Assembly: GCA_030765065.1 (NCBI GenBank)
Contig: CM060976.1
Coordinates: 58,264,539-58,328,538 of the forward strand
Direction: 5' to 3'
Length of the DNA stretch: 64,000 bases
Origin: Deroplatys truncata
Lineage: Eukaryota > Arthropoda > Insecta > Mantodea > Mantidae
Shown: piece by piece, positions 47,826 to 58,403 of the stretch
Layout: each line of letters begins with the position of its first letter
Position numbering within the stretch: position 1 is the first letter of the stretch
Program-made: the position numbers and the translations under genes
Notes under the pieces: model-generated
What the model was told of the DNA's origin: nothing
Seen by the model: the letters and a program-made list of their open reading frames with translations, nothing else
Databases searched by the model: none

Positions 47826-47949
47826 TACCTCTTAGCTTTCAGAAATATCAGTAATAAAAATTAGAGAGTTGTATTTGCAGAAAATGAAATATATTAGGCA
47901 TAGGAAAAGAAGGATAAAATATGTAACAACTACATGACTGTCTACATAT

Positions 47950-48798
47950 TGATATTTAATTTCTTACAATATATTTTCACAGTAATCTGTTCGTGTTATC
48001 TTTTTTACTTGGCGCCTGTTATTGTTTTACTATTTTGAATTTTGGGTTCTTTGTCCTCCGGTTAGCTATTATTACTAAGTCGCGCAAATATCTCTGAGCA
48101 GGGCGTGTAAACGGAAAGGAGTTGTTACTAAAAGATAACACTGATAAATGAATTTATTTTTACACATTTATTGCCGTCACAATTAATTTCACATCTTTAA
48201 TCTTGATACACGCCTAACTGAAACTGTTATATTTCCGAATGTAATTACTGTCGTAATAGTTGTCGCGTACCTACTTCACATCTTGTACATAATTTTACGA
48301 CGCGAGAGATTCTGTAGAACTGCGTGATGTGTATCTCGTGAATGATTCTGTAGAACTGCGCTACGTTCACCTGGTGAATGACTCTTCAAGATTGCGTGAA
48401 ACTACTTATGGCTCGAGAATTTATATTCCCTCACCCCGATATGCCTAAACATTATAATAGAGCTACTATTGGTTACTAAATCGCGCCAACATTAGCGTCT
48501 ATTTTGTCAGCCAATCATAATTACAAACACATATGCTCCAGGGAAGATATTCCCTCCATTTCTAAAGAAAGACACGCTACCCTGATGTCATTTGCTTGTC
48601 TCTTCTAAGTGATAAACAACTCATCGCATCGCTTCATTGTTACCCACTCCTATTGTAAGTTTCAGTGAGCCCGTGTAACCTTATTTCCTGACAATGCTTA
48701 TAGCTAACAAACATCTAAAATCATTGTCATACAATAATGTTAATTTACACTACAATCACTCTGGCATTCACAGTATTTTGATATAAAATACTGCCTCA
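47950..48798 (-). mobile_element. Solo LTR, family L1, diverged
   Basis: In plus orientation it begins TGATATTT and ends CTGCCTCA, flanked by ATAT at 47946-47949 and 48799-48802. It shares with the other L1 LTRs the blocks CTCCGGTTAGCTATTATTAC, AAACGGAAAGGAG, CCCCGATATGCCTAAACATT, AACATTAGCGTCTATTTTG and the palindromic ATTTTGATATAAAAT. It lacks the primer-site-like 3' end seen in the 53277 copy. Internally a unit of about 43 bp around GATTCTGTAGAACTGCG is present three times (about 48303-48400). Confidence 0.8.
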
Positions 48799-48834
48799 AT
48801 ATTCATAAGAAGCTTATTTATCCACTTATTTCGT

Positions 48835-49212
48835 ATTTCTAGAATCAGACTACTGAAACATTCATTGCCATTGCCAGGATTTGAAACACATCTCCCGGTT
48901 TTCATTAGTTGCTCTAACTGCTGAGCTACCAGGGCATTAAATTTCCCAACTGATTCGCATTTTTTCCGATAAACCACAAGGAGATGTCAACTTGTATTGA
49001 GATGACATACCCCAATGGCATACAAAGTTGTAAATACTTCAAGTTTCGGGCTTCATTGTTTCGACCGCTATTAGGTCAATTAATAAAAAGTAATTGTTCT
49101 TCCACAAAAGGCGTGTGTTGAACAAACTTGAAAAGATAGAATCAGACGACAGAAAAATTCAATGCATTGCAGGGATTTGAACCACAGATCTCCCAGTTTC
49201 CGTCCGGTTGCT
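48835..49212 (-). mobile_element. Dimeric tRNA-derived SINE, family S4
   Basis: On the minus strand two tRNA-like heads lie in tandem: TCTAGAGCAACCGGACGG with B box GGTTCAAATCCCTGC at the high end, and GGTAGCTCAGCAGTTAGAGC with B box TTTCAAATCCTGGC nearer 48900. Each is followed by GAATTTTTCTGTCGTCTGA or a variant of it. The linker ATTGACCTAATAGCGGTCG ... CCATTGGGGTATGTCATCTC matches 14080-14160. It lies 37 bp from the end of the L1 LTR. Confidence 0.82.
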
Positions 49213-49416
49213 CTAGATATTATGTATTCTTATGTTGAAGTAATTATAAAGGTTTTAATTACTCTTGTAGATTTACTGCAAAACGTGCCTATTCTTTATA
49301 GATTCACAGTAATATAAAAGTCAATAAGAATGAAGACAACTTCACAGCCTAAATAAGAACATTAAAATATGCGTTTTATTTGCTATTCCATTTCTTCAAA
49401 CATATAACACTTTTGT
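49213..49416. other. Diverged repeat-A-like DNA
   Basis: Faint resemblance to the middle of repeat A (GCGTTTTATTTGCTATTCC, CTTCAAACATATAACAC). It continues, perhaps, after the S5 SINE to about 49930. Too diverged to count as a copy. Confidence 0.35.
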
Positions 49417-49665
49417 CCCCATCCGTGGTATAGGGGTAAAGTGTCAGCCTCCAAACCAGAAGCGCCCAAGTTCGAATCTAGGTTGGGACGAGTTACTCTA
49501 TATGGTTTTTCCGGTGTTTTCCCTTAGGATGATAAGATGAATGCTGCGACGCGTTCGGCTTAATCGACACTGGCTCATTTGAGCATTATTGTACCCGATT
49601 CATACATCATGTCTATAATTTGAGTTGCTGAAAGAAACGTTAAATATTCCCGAAAGAATGGCAAT
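49417..49665 (+). mobile_element. tRNA-derived SINE, family S5
   Basis: The head CCGTGGTATAGGGGTAAAG and B box AAGTTCGAATCTAGG are tRNA-like and at normal spacing. The body TTTTTCCGGTGTTTTCCC, ATGCTGCGACGCGTTCGGC and CTGGCTCATTTGAGC ends near GAAAGAAACGTTAAATATTC. There is only one copy in this window and the target duplication is unclear. Confidence 0.65.
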
Positions 49666-50086
49666 TTAATGAACTTTAAGACATATCTATAAAGAAAATA
49701 AAGAACGCACAATTTCATTTAAAAACTGCTAGGGTGGGAGACATTCCATTAAAAAGTTTATCTTACATCCTTAAAAGTTGCCTGCCTTAAGTATATGGTT
49801 GGATATTATTCGACGTTTTATTTCTGAATTATACCCCGTAATTTCTCCCTCTCTCTCACAAACACAGATTTCTTTTTAACAATACTTGATTTCGTAAAAC
49901 GATTTCGTAGACCTCAAATTTCCGAAGAAATCTCACTCAAAAATACTTGAATTGCATGCATTTCCACTTCTGCTGCGTATAGAATCCATAGAAAAGACAC
50001 TACTGAAAATGCAAATAAACAACAATAAACAGATACCTTTAATCTACAGTCATATAATTTGACTACATGGTAGTTTGTCATACAAT

Positions 50087-50794
50087 ACAATATCTCGAAA
50101 TGGTTCACTCAACAAAAAAAATGTATAGGACATAAATTGTCTATTTGGACGCGATCCATATTTTTTTGTAGTAAAATTTTGTCTATCTCTTATGGTTTAC
50201 CAGTTATGCAAAAGTCGTTCACAATGAAGATACTTTTGGAGACATTCCCAGAAAATTCGAAATAGACAATTCATTTGGCATAAAAATGTCTTAAACTTAT
50301 GGTATTTTATTCAAAATTGTTAGAGCCAATTTTGAGAAAATTAAAATTTTCGAAAAATGTTCCATGTAAAGGGTAATCTGGTGCTGGGGAGTTTTCTTGA
50401 AAGCCTTCGTGTCGCATCTCTAGAAGATATTGAAACTAAATACCAAGTTTGGTGTTTATCCGACTGTTCGTTTCTGAGTTATGCTATTCACAGACACACA
50501 CACACGGACATGTTTCCAAAAATGCTTTTTTTTGGATTCAGGGGGCCCCAAAGCATATATTTCCGATGAAATCTCGGTATCGAATTTTTGGGTGGAATGC
50601 ACTACTTCCCCTACTTACTACAGTAGCTTTATGTGCAAATAAAAGCCCATTCTGGTATACTGACGGTTCTAGAACCAAATCAGGAAAGGGGGCTGGGCTT
50701 TACGGTAATAGAACCCAGATTCTTATAGTCTGGGTACCTTAGCTACAGTTTCCAGGCTGAGGTTTATGCAATCCTAGAGTAGAGAAAGTAAAAA
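50087..50794 (+). repeat. Repeat A copy 13, 5' truncated, with a LINE scrap near its end
   Basis: Begins CAATATCTCGAAATGGTTCA and runs in order to CCCCTACTTACTACAGTAG (50628). A 148-bp foreign segment follows, then the repeat ends AGAGTAGAGAAAGTAAAAA. Subfamily 1. Confidence 0.87.
50629..50776 (+). pseudogene. LINE RNase H fragment inside repeat A
   Basis: The frame beginning near 50640 reads FWYTDGSRTKSGKGAGLYG: the TDGS motif with the first catalytic Asp of RNase H. After a one-base shift QAEVYAIL follows, with the second catalytic residue (Glu). Jockey and I-clade LINEs encode such a domain downstream of the reverse transcriptase. Only about 45 codons are left, without LINE ends, so it looks like a filler piece and not a normal insertion. 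Confidence 0.75.
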
Positions 50795-50890
50795 CGAGTC
50801 AACTATTTCTTCAAAGAAATTGTTCACCCAGACATTTCTGTAGTGCGCCTGCACATCACAAATTAAATTATCTCTATGAGCAAATGGAAA

Positions 50891-50898
50891 TTATATAC

Positions 50899-50930
<32 letters not shown>
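50891..50930. repeat. (AT)n microsatellite
   Basis: Imperfect ATACATATAT followed by about 10 AT units, beside the 3' end of the S7 element at 50935. Confidence 0.9.
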
Positions 50931-50934
50931 TCTT

Positions 50935-51590
50935 TCCGGTGAATGTTCCGATAGCCCAGTGATGGTAAATGCAATTTTGCTGGTAATGTCACGGAAGCAA
51001 TGTATAAAAGGTAAAGAAAGGTACGTATCACAGAAGGGCTCCCGGAACGGGACATAGCACCGCACGCAGGCCAGTCGGACATTGTGCTTCCAACGTGACC
51101 CTTGGGAGGGAGGGGTGAGGGGAGAGACCCGAAGGACGACCAAATCCGGATCCCGACGGGCGTAAGCATGACGGGGTCCCTTACATTTCTAGATAGAATG
51201 CATCCGACGCCGCACGGCATTCTCCGCAAGCCACCAACCTCCAGAGTACCCCGGAGCGGAGACCACGCTGAGGAGAGGCCTACTGAAGGTACCACAGCGA
51301 CGCCAGGGAATAAACCTTTATAGAGTGCAAGCCACCGTCCAGCCGCAACCTTCCGAACACCGTCGCCTGGTGCTACAATCCTGCAACAGATGACAAGATG
51401 AAGGGTACAGGAAATAAGAGGAAGGAGAGTCGTGGCAGAAGATGAACCACACCAGCATTCTGCTGGCAACCCGAGTAAACCACGAAAACTCATGGGCCAG
51501 AGTGGGCGGTCGTCGGGGATCGAACTCGGGACCTCCCGAATGCAGGCCACAGACGTAACCGCCTGAGTCATCCCGTTCGGTAGGCAGTGT
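50935..51590 (-). mobile_element. Long GC-rich SINE-like element, family S7
   Basis: Minus strand: the head has GGATGACTCAGGCGGTTACG and B box GAGTTCGATCCCCGACG. The body of about 580 bp is rich in G+C and contains GTAAGGGACCCCGTC and CCTCACCCCTCCCTCCCAAG, altered versions of motifs in 42805-43330. The 3' end merges into the (AT)n run. A 239-codon minus frame spans 50891-51610, but its translation shows no domain and ends in repeat-coded Ile-Tyr, so I read it as a side effect of G+C content. Confidence 0.72.
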
Positions 51591-51899
51591 ATAAAATTAA
51601 GACACTTCAATTGAACGACAAAGCACTGCCATTTCCAAAAGGCTTCATCATTAACACTTAGAAGATACTGTGAAGTGATAGTTACTTAAGCTAAATATGT
51701 AGATCAAGCATTCAGGGAGTACATCTGGCTTTATTTCTCTTGACTCTCAACGAAAGTTAACCATAAGGTGCATGTTGAGACTTTGTTGCATATGCTTATA
51801 GCACATTTACAACTTACATGCACAATCGTTTGTATTCGCAATTAATGCAAATTAAAGTGTCTATAACATAACACACTATATTGGCCAAATAAGAGTCAA
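51591..51899. other. Unassigned DNA
   Basis: Nothing recognised. Confidence 0.5.
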
Positions 51900-52200
51900 A
51901 AGTGACATCAGAACAACCTTCAAAATGTTATTCCATAGTCAGCTTGTTCCACTTGAAATTGATCCGAACTGTAATTCCAAAGAACAGTTTAGCCAGTATA
52001 TCTGGTGTCACGGAGTTCAACTGGATGTTGCAATTGGCTGCGTTTCTGTGGCCCAGATTGCGCCTTCGATCCCAACCCAGGGCTTCAGTGTATGTGAATG
52101 TGATAGTCTCATCTCCGTAGATGTACACAATTTTAAAGATTTACTGTGGGACAGTAACTAGCATCGTTAAATAAACAAACTATTATTACTATTATTATTA
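51900..52200 (+). other. Possible retroelement or exon 3' end with ATT tail
   Basis: A 78-codon open frame (51925-52161) with six Cys ends in TAG at 52159-52161, followed closely by TTAAATAAACAAACTATTAT and an ATT-rich tail. The layout (frame, stop, AATAAA, ATT repeats) is like a LINE 3' end or a short terminal exon. I cannot name the protein, and a chance frame is possible. Confidence 0.3.
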
Positions 52201-52324
52201 CAAATAATCTTGAATGTATCCTCGGGGCGAGTTGCCTGGCTAATGCTTTTCCGGGATTCTCCTTTATGCTACTAAGATAAAAGTACCTATAATCTAGAAT
52301 TCTAGACCAATTCTCTTATTCAAA

Positions 52325-53105
52325 GGAGTATTACTTTCTCTACTACGTACAGTAAGTAACAGAAAGATTGCATTTCACCAAAAAATTATATATCGAAATT
52401 TCATTGGAATTACATGTTTTGAGGCCCCTGAGTCCAAATAGAGCCTGTTTAATATATGTCCGTGTAACACAACTCAAAACGCAAAAACGAAAAGCCTGAT
52501 AAATACCAAACTTGGTACTTAGATTCAATATTTTCCACAAAGATTTAAAAAAAAATACCCCCACCTCAAACTACCATTTACATGCAACATTTTTCGAAAT
52601 CTTTGATTTTCCAAAAAATGGCTATAATGATTTTCATTATAACGCCATATACGAACGATATGTACATGCCAAATAAAATGTATATCTTGAATTTTCGGGG
52701 AATAGCCTATGAAATCCTCTTCATTCTGAAGGATATTTGTATAATCTTGTATAACTGATAAACGTTATGTGATAGACGAAAACGTACTACACAAGAAATG
52801 AAGATCCCTTTAAATCATATAAATTATTTACAATAATTTTTTGTGGCATAAGCCGTTTCTCAGTTATCCGCTATTAAAGGTTTGAATTGTTCATTTCTTT
52901 GTCATTCTCTTAAAACCCTTTCAACATCCAGTTGTTTTCTGCGACTGCATGGAAACAGTATAGAATTTTAAGGCTAGCATATATATGTTTAAGAGCGTCC
53001 AGCTCTTAAACATTTGACTATCGCTGTTCTCTGTGTATCTTTAACGAAATGTGTAATACATCTACATCTGTAAAGGTTTATTTGGATTAAAATGTAGTAG
53101 ACAGA
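52325..53105 (-). repeat. Repeat A copy 14, nearly full length
   Basis: Minus orientation from ATTACTTTCTCTACTACG at the low end to TAAAATGTAGTAGACAGAAA near the high end, where the outer 5' bases are missing. The segment with the CA run is shortened. Subfamily 2. Confidence 0.85.
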
Positions 53106-53306
53106 AAAATGAGGCATACCATTTTGTAGCATACCAAATTTTTATCATTTAAGAAACATCTGCTTATTGATCTCTGGAATTTAATTTCAAATGACCCTTT
53201 AAAATAAGTTGCTACTCATGTCTCTACACCACAGTCCTAGGTTTATAACATTTAATTTGCGTTTATTCCCTCACTTTGTGACGGTTTTAATGTTATTTTA
53301 TTTATT

Positions 53307-53328
53307 GGGCCCCACGTTTGGGAGCCAA
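53307..53328 (-). promoter_or_regulatory. Primer-binding-site-like segment, unit 1
   Basis: Plus strand GGGCCCCACGTTTGGGAGCCA. The minus strand reads TGGCTCCCAAACGTGGGGC, close to the tRNA-Lys primer-binding site TGGCGCCCAACGTGGGGC known from foamy viruses. It lies inside the LTR, in unit 53277-53331. Confidence 0.6.
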
Positions 53329-53369
53329 ATATGCGACAGTATTAATGTATTTGTGTTTACTTGTGTTTT

Positions 53370-53388
53370 GCCCCACGTTGTGAAGCCA
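53370..53388 (-). promoter_or_regulatory. Primer-binding-site-like segment, unit 2
   Basis: Plus strand GCCCCACGTTGTGAAGCCA, again close to the 3' end of tRNA-Lys. It lies in unit 53332-53393, which starts TGCGACAGTATTAATG like unit 1 (TGTGACGGTTTTAATG) and like the start of the third segment at 53394 (TGCGGCGGTATT). Confidence 0.6.
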
Positions 53389-54308
53389 AAATATGCGGCG
53401 GTATTCTTTGTTATTTTTGAAAGAATGCTGTTTATTTGCCGCACGTATAAAAGACAATTTGTCGCGGTCGCTTCCTGTTATCTTTTACTGAGCGCCTGTT
53501 ATTTTGTTTAATTTTGGGTTCACTGTCCTCCGGCTAGCTATGATCTCTCGGTCAAGCAAATCTCTTAATCAAGGTGTGTAAACGGAAAGGAGTTTTTATC
53601 CAAAAATAACACTGATAAAAGAATTTGTTTTACACTTTTATTGTTGTAACACATTATGCACTTTCACATATTAATCTTGACACTCGCCAAACTGAAACTG
53701 TTATAATAACTTCTTTACTGCCCCGTATTAATTCGCGCACTTCAACTTTTTGTGTAATTAACTTTACGACACTTGAGATTTTTTTATAACTTTGCTACGC
53801 GTAACCTGCGAATCGATAAACTATGCTATGTATTCACCATGACTGTTTTTGTTGAACTCAGCGACGTGTAATGTACAAATGTTTCCGACGAACTGGGAGG
53901 GATCTACCTCTGACTTAGCTCTTTTTATACTCCTACACCCCGATATGCCTAAAGATTATAACTGAGCTGCTATTGGTTAATAAAACGCGCCAACATTAGC
54001 GTCTATATTTATATCCAATGAAAATTACGAAAACGTATGCTCTAGGAAAAATGTTCCCGCAAATTCTAAAAAAAAAAACGCGCCAATATTACATCATTTG
54101 CTCGTCTCTAATAATGATAAACAGCTCACCCCCTCGCTACATTATTGCACGCTATTATTGTCAGTTTCAATAAGGCCGTATAAACTTACTTCTCGACAAT
54201 AATTACAATCAACAAACATCTCAAATCAATGTCACACAACAATGCATATTCACACTACAATCACTCTGATATTTACATAATTTGTGATACTAATTACTGC
54301 GTCAACTT

Positions 54309-55117
54309 TATCTCAGTTTTCGTCTGGTAGTTCCACATATCTATTGTATTTGAGGAAGTGTCTTCCTTATTTCGTCATTTTCGTTGGAAAAATCACAGTC
54401 TAGATACATGAAGATAGATACTAACTTGTTCTATTGGTTTGTGATTGTTTATTACTTTTAGTCTGAAAGAATACCTCACTTTCCTGCCGTTACCTTAGCC
54501 TTTTAACATAAGGTTGCAAATTGCTGTTTATACAAGTATTGCCTAACGTCAAGTTATACCATTCTTTAGAGCTTTTCTTCATCGTATAATATAAAAATAT
54601 GAGCGAAGAGGAGTAGTTGATGTTATGTCATTTTATGTCAGGATGAACAAATGAAAACTTATTATTTTAAACGGAAGGACTAAGCACATAAACAACCTCA
54701 GGCTATTTCTTGTTTTTAAGGTCTGCTATCAGCTTTAAGAACATTTATATCCTGTGAAAAGTGAGCTTTTAAATTCATTAGTGGCTGAATTAGGAAGAAA
54801 AACATACATCGCTTCGTTACTAATTAGGGGAGTGCTGGGAGTATTTTAAATTAAATACATTATATAATTTTCTACATTTACTCTGCTAAGAGCTTAGTCT
54901 ATAAGAACCTGTGTTTCACTCAGTTCATTACGCCCAAACCATATATTATTTATACGTATAAGTTATGCTGATATTGACAACATAATATTTCAAGACAAAA
55001 AATGAAAAAAATAATGAAACATAACAGAGCATATCGTAATTGTAATGAATTACAAAGAATGTAGTTATGGAAAAATAAACTATTAAAACATTTTAGTAAT
55101 GTTACATGCTAAACAAA
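54309..55117. other. Unassigned AT-rich DNA
   Basis: Nothing recognised. Confidence 0.5.
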
Positions 55118-55947
55118 GATAATGTGTTTCATTCACATGAGTTTCTCTACCCTCTATGGCTTATTAAAGGGCATAGAAATTATTCTTACTAAAGCTTATT
55201 TTTCTATCTACTACATTTTAATACAAATAAATCTTTGCAGAAATAGCTATATTACACATTTCGCTACAGATACAAAGAGAATAGCAATAGTCAAATGTTT
55301 AAGAACTGGAAGCGACGATATACGCTGACCTTAAAATTGCATACTCTCTCCATGCAATTGCAAGAGACAACTGAGTTGACAGGACTTTAAAAGAATGACT
55401 ATGTACTGAACGATTTGAACCATTAATAACGGATATCTCGGAAATGGTTTATGCCACAAAAAATGTCATTTGAAATACATTGTGTATTTTTATGAGATCT
55501 GCATTGATATGTAGTATGATTTCGTCTGTCGCTTAGATTATACACAATTTCTTCCGATTGAAGAGGACTTTAAAGGCTATTACCCGAAAATGCAATATAT
55601 ACTTTTTTTGTCGTGTAAATATATTTAATTTATGGTATTTAAATAAGAATAGTTAGAGCCATTTTTATAAAATAAAAAATTCGAAAAACCGACCATGTAA
55701 AGGGTAGTTTACGGAGGGAGATTTTCTTAAAAAATACCAAGCTTTGTGTTGATCCGATTTTTCGTTTTTAATTTATACTACTCACAGACACACAGACAGA
55801 CAGACATACACGCGGGCCTTTTTCTAAAAATTGTTTTTATGTATTCAGGAGCCTCAAAACATGCATTTCCGATAGTATCGTATTTTTGGGTGGAATGCAA
55901 TAAAAATACTTTTTCTACCTACTACATACGTAGTAGAGAAGGTACAA
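55118..55947 (+). repeat. Repeat A copy 15, full length
   Basis: Starts AATGTGTTTCATTCACATGA and ends CTACTACATACGTAGTAGAG. The CA run is CACAGACACACAGACAGAC. The GAATTTTTGGGTGGAATGC block is slightly shortened. Subfamily 2. Confidence 0.9.
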
Positions 55948-58233
55948 ATTAATTAAAATACATATTTGTTCAATGTTGCTGTTTGAGGAATCTGAAAAGA
56001 AAATTAAGAAAACTGTTTCTGAAACACGTCTTACAAAACTGAAGCATTACATATTTTGTGTGCTTGGATTGTACAAAAGTCATAGTAAATGAAGAGGGTC
56101 TCACAGCCTACGGCACGTCATAAGGACAACAGTAACCTGTATGTACGCGCTTATTTACGCAAAAAGAGAAAAACTGATCTCTCACGTTCCTACTTGGGAA
56201 CATGAATTCATAACTGTAATTATACCTGCTCCCCTGAGAAAGCCATAAAATACGAGGTGATTTTTCCCCCTAAGAGTGAGAATAAAGAATTTACTAGTTA
56301 CTTTTACTTCTCAATTCAATAGTGAAGCTTCCGATGTTTGAAAACTTCTCCATATGTAAAATATCAATGAAATAAAACGTAAATGACGTAATAAAGACTC
56401 AAAGAGCTAGAGAATGACAAAAATACTTACGTAAATTTCATATTTCAAATAAAAATTGCACAATAAATATGTATTTTCATAAACTAGAATCCACGATAAG
56501 GATATGCACACATATATGCCTTTGATGCAACAATTAAAGATGATATGTCATCAGAATTTGGGCCCTGTTTATCATCCTAATGGAAGAGAGTAATGCTAAT
56601 AGGTGTGTTTGACAATTAGAAATAGAATATGGTTGAAAGATTGTATAATTTAGGTTGAAGGAAAAAAAGGAAATATTACAAATGGTTTTTATGGATTAGC
56701 TTTCAGTTTAAAGCTGGTATTAACGCAGAATTCTTCAAAACGTGTATACACGAGAGTTTCATGAAGCCAGTCCTGCATTTAGTTAGGTCTAAGAAAAACA
56801 TTTACAATGGAAAAGGTTCTTGAATTGTTTATCCACGCCACAGAGATATAAAATCCGCACCTTCTTAGAGTCTTCTTCAGCAGAATCTCAAGGATCTGTG
56901 GAATAAACCTCCCCATTGTCCGGTGGTATAAACTGAAGAGTTAGTGCCAAGAAACCAGTCGTCAAAGATAGTGAAGTCGGGGAATCAAAATGCCCCCATA
57001 CGCTCATATTCGGTCACGTAAAAGTTCGAAGAATGGGCGCATATCTCTACGAAAGAAAGGCAGAAGGCGGTGAAGATTCTCTCTCAAGCCATCGCTTTCT
57101 CCTCTCTACTGCAAGGGATTATGCTGTACTTCCTAGGAGCGAAGGAAAATAAAGGAGTCGCCCGCTTCCCGCAGCAAGGATAGCTTTATTCCTCTACAAG
57201 CAGAACGTGCCTTTATAACAGCAGCGAGAAACTCCGAAATAAGACATGGTTTGAATTAATTAGAACATGCGTGGGTAATATCTAGAAAGTGAATATTCTT
57301 AAGCCATCACCATCGGAAGTAATTGAAATTCCTTTCCAGAGAAATTAAAACAATTTTTATTAAAGGCTTAACTACAGCGCAAAAGTTTGAAGAGGACTTA
57401 ATTACAAAAAATACTTTAATTAAATTTCTATTCTTAAGAACGACGTTTTAATTGCTTCATATGCTTAGATACAATGGAATGAAGAGGAAGGAATCCAGCC
57501 ATTATTGCAGAAACAATAAATCATACTTTTAACGGTTTCTGAAATGCTAGAGTAGGTACAGTCGAGTGCACAGAAACGTGCCGAAGCTTTCGGTTTCTTA
57601 TAATGTTTTTGTTTATTTAATATTAGCAGAATTTCCTTAATTGGGATCAATTTCTTATTGGTTTGAATTTAAGTCCGACACACCGCATTAGCTTATGAAC
57701 AAGGTGAGCAGCGAAAGGGGAAGAGTGCGGAGACATGTCACCTGAGTGACAGGAAGGCATTTTTCACCACGACTGTCCATATCAGCTCCTGAATGAGTCA
57801 GTGCCGTATTGGTATGATGTCAAAGTCTGACACTCAAACGAACACATTACGGTCCTAGTCAGTAGCGAAGGAAAAAAGGGGGGTGAGAAAATACAGGTAA
57901 ATAAGAGTGCTAGAACCAGGTTCATGGACTCGACTTTTCATATTATATGGCCAGCTTGATTAGACTACATCAGTGATGTTTCGGGCATTCGGTATAATTC
58001 ATACTCAAAACTTATAAATGATTGCGAGGTGAACTATAGCAATCCATGAATGAAATATTCCCGGTTTATACTTACGAGATGTAAATATCCACTATTTTTT
58101 ACTTATTTCAGTCTTAACCATTTCCTTTTTCTGCTTAGGATTCGTTATATATTTAAGTGGTGACTTTGCTCACATGTGTTATGCATGATCAATCTGTGGT
58201 AATTCATTATAAAAACACATAAATATTGGAATT
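55948..58233. other. Unassigned DNA
   Basis: No gene recognised in 2.3 kb. 56820-57200 is somewhat richer in G+C. The 57465-57650 minus frame has no motif. If a host exon or regulatory region lies in this window, this is one of the few stretches with room for it. Confidence 0.45.
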
Positions 58234-58403
58234 AATTGTTCTTCCACATAAGCCGTGTGTTGGAAAAGATTGGAAGGGTAGAATCAGACGACTGAAAAAT
58301 TCAATGTCATCGCCGGGATTTGAATCGAGGATACTCCGGTTTCGTCCGGTTGCTCTAACCACTGAAATACCATGGCATTCAGTTCCCCAATGATTCAAAA
58401 TGG
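58234..58403 (-). mobile_element. SINE family S4, one monomer
   Basis: Minus strand: CCATGGTATTTCAGTGGTTA (A box), GATTCAAATCCCGGCG (B box), GAATTTTTCAGTCGTCTGA, then CAACACACGGCTTATGTGG at the end. Upstream only the last 20 bases of the linker (AATCATTGGGGAACTGAATG) remain, next to the transposase remnant. Confidence 0.8.

Larger units (their letters stand above)
53277..54304 (-). mobile_element. Solo LTR, family L1, longest copy with repeated primer-site-like segments
   Basis: In plus orientation TGTGACGG ... CTGCGTCA, with ACTT on both sides (53273-53276 and 54305-54308); 1028 bp. On the minus strand it has U3, TATA box (53921-53929), AATAAA (53637-53642), and the CTAGCCGGAGGACAGTGAA block. 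The last 120 bp hold two units that each end or begin with a tRNA-Lys-like motif (see the two entries below). No internal region remains. Confidence 0.92.

Noticed and set aside
50891..51610. 239-codon minus-strand open frame, the longest in the window
   Set aside because: It lies across the GC-rich S7 element and ends in codons from the (AT)n run. The translation shows no domain, and the tRNA-like head explains its 5' end.
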